Assembly: GCA_000499405.2 (NCBI GenBank)
Contig: HG738140.1
Location: 7,040,879-7,104,878 of the forward strand
Source: Onchocerca volvulus
Lineage: Eukaryota > Nematoda > Chromadorea > Rhabditida > Onchocercidae
DNA: 64,000 nucleotides
Reading direction: 5' to 3'
The notes beneath the pieces are model-generated. The model had not been told where the DNA came from. It was given only the letters and a program-made list of their open reading frames with translations, and searched no databases. Below are positions 63,805 to 64,000 of this stretch, piece by piece. Position numbers and translations under genes: made by a program. The first letter of the stretch is position 1. Each line of letters begins with the position of its first letter.

Positions 63805-64000
63805 TCATCTTTTATGAAAATCGCATGGAATATTTTGACGGATTATACAATCTGATCTGACTGTTGGGGAAAAAATTCTGATCGATTTGTAATTTGGATT
63901 GTAAATTGGTTGGATTGATAATTGCTTCTTGTTGTTGTTACTCTGTAGGTCATTAATAGATGGCATTTTTTTTGTAGCACTGCGTGTCTTCAAATTGCTT
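63805..64000 (-). CDS. Partial last exon of an unknown gene, runs off window
   Basis: The frame is open from the window edge to a TGA at 63807-63805, about 64 codons. Composition is far less AT-biased than the flanks: TRSATKKMPSINDL near the start, SIQPIYNPNYKSIRIFSPTV in the middle, a CDFHKR end. This resembles a basic, disordered C-terminus. No domain is recognised. The upstream part and any splice acceptor lie outside the window. Confidence 0.45.
   Translation of the reverse strand, partial: SNLKTRSATKKMPSINDLQSNNNKKQLSIQPIYNPNYKSIRIFSPTVRSDCIIRQNIPCDFHKR

Overview
The window looks like AT-rich nematode chromosome, most likely a clade III (filarial or other spirurid) parasite. This assignment is inference. 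The evidence is: T-rich TTTCAG splice acceptors throughout; long AT-rich introns; an AG placed directly before the start ATG of one gene, as expected for spliced-leader trans-splicing; and an exact 22/22 copy of the nematode SL1 leader on the minus strand at 575-596. No bacterial, plasmid or CRISPR-type features were seen.

Layout. Positions 1-3430 are layered mobile DNA: a minus-strand BEL/Pao-like LTR retroelement remnant (LTR, SL1 copy, a primer-binding site matching the 3' half of tRNA-Tyr, and a fused gag/pol-like frame), then Helitron ends. Positions 4021-8581 hold two housekeeping genes in tandem on the plus strand: lsm-4 (4 exons, 138 aa) and an ILKAP-type PP2C phosphatase (9 exons, 355 aa). 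Positions 9610-31780 hold three copies of a small secreted six-cysteine protein gene (10925-12273, 19513-20858, 30017-31135), separated by a broken Helitron with a rearranged helicase (14205-16895), Helitron ends and solo-LTR-like pieces. A two-exon minus-strand gene of unknown function is proposed at 25759-27975. Positions 36646-38920 encode a TMEM86/YhhN lysoplasmalogenase with a poly-serine tail. Positions 40403-60244 (minus) are one large 21-exon gene for a JIP scaffold (1209 aa; SH3 plus PTB, C-terminus EDIYLE). All 20 splice junctions keep the frame. The right edge has a partial minus-strand coding exon.

How it fits together. lsm-4 (U6 snRNP/mRNA decay), the phosphatase, the lysoplasmalogenase and the JNK scaffold are conserved core genes with no evident shared pathway. 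The secreted family is the accessory, rapidly changing part: between copies 1 and 2 the introns and signal peptide are nearly identical while the mature-domain exons differ strongly, which suggests diversifying selection. The observation I rate highest is the SL1 leader inside the LTR. It lies just downstream of an AATAAA and about 80 bp from the primer-binding site, so SL1 may form, or have become, the R region (terminal repeat) of this element.
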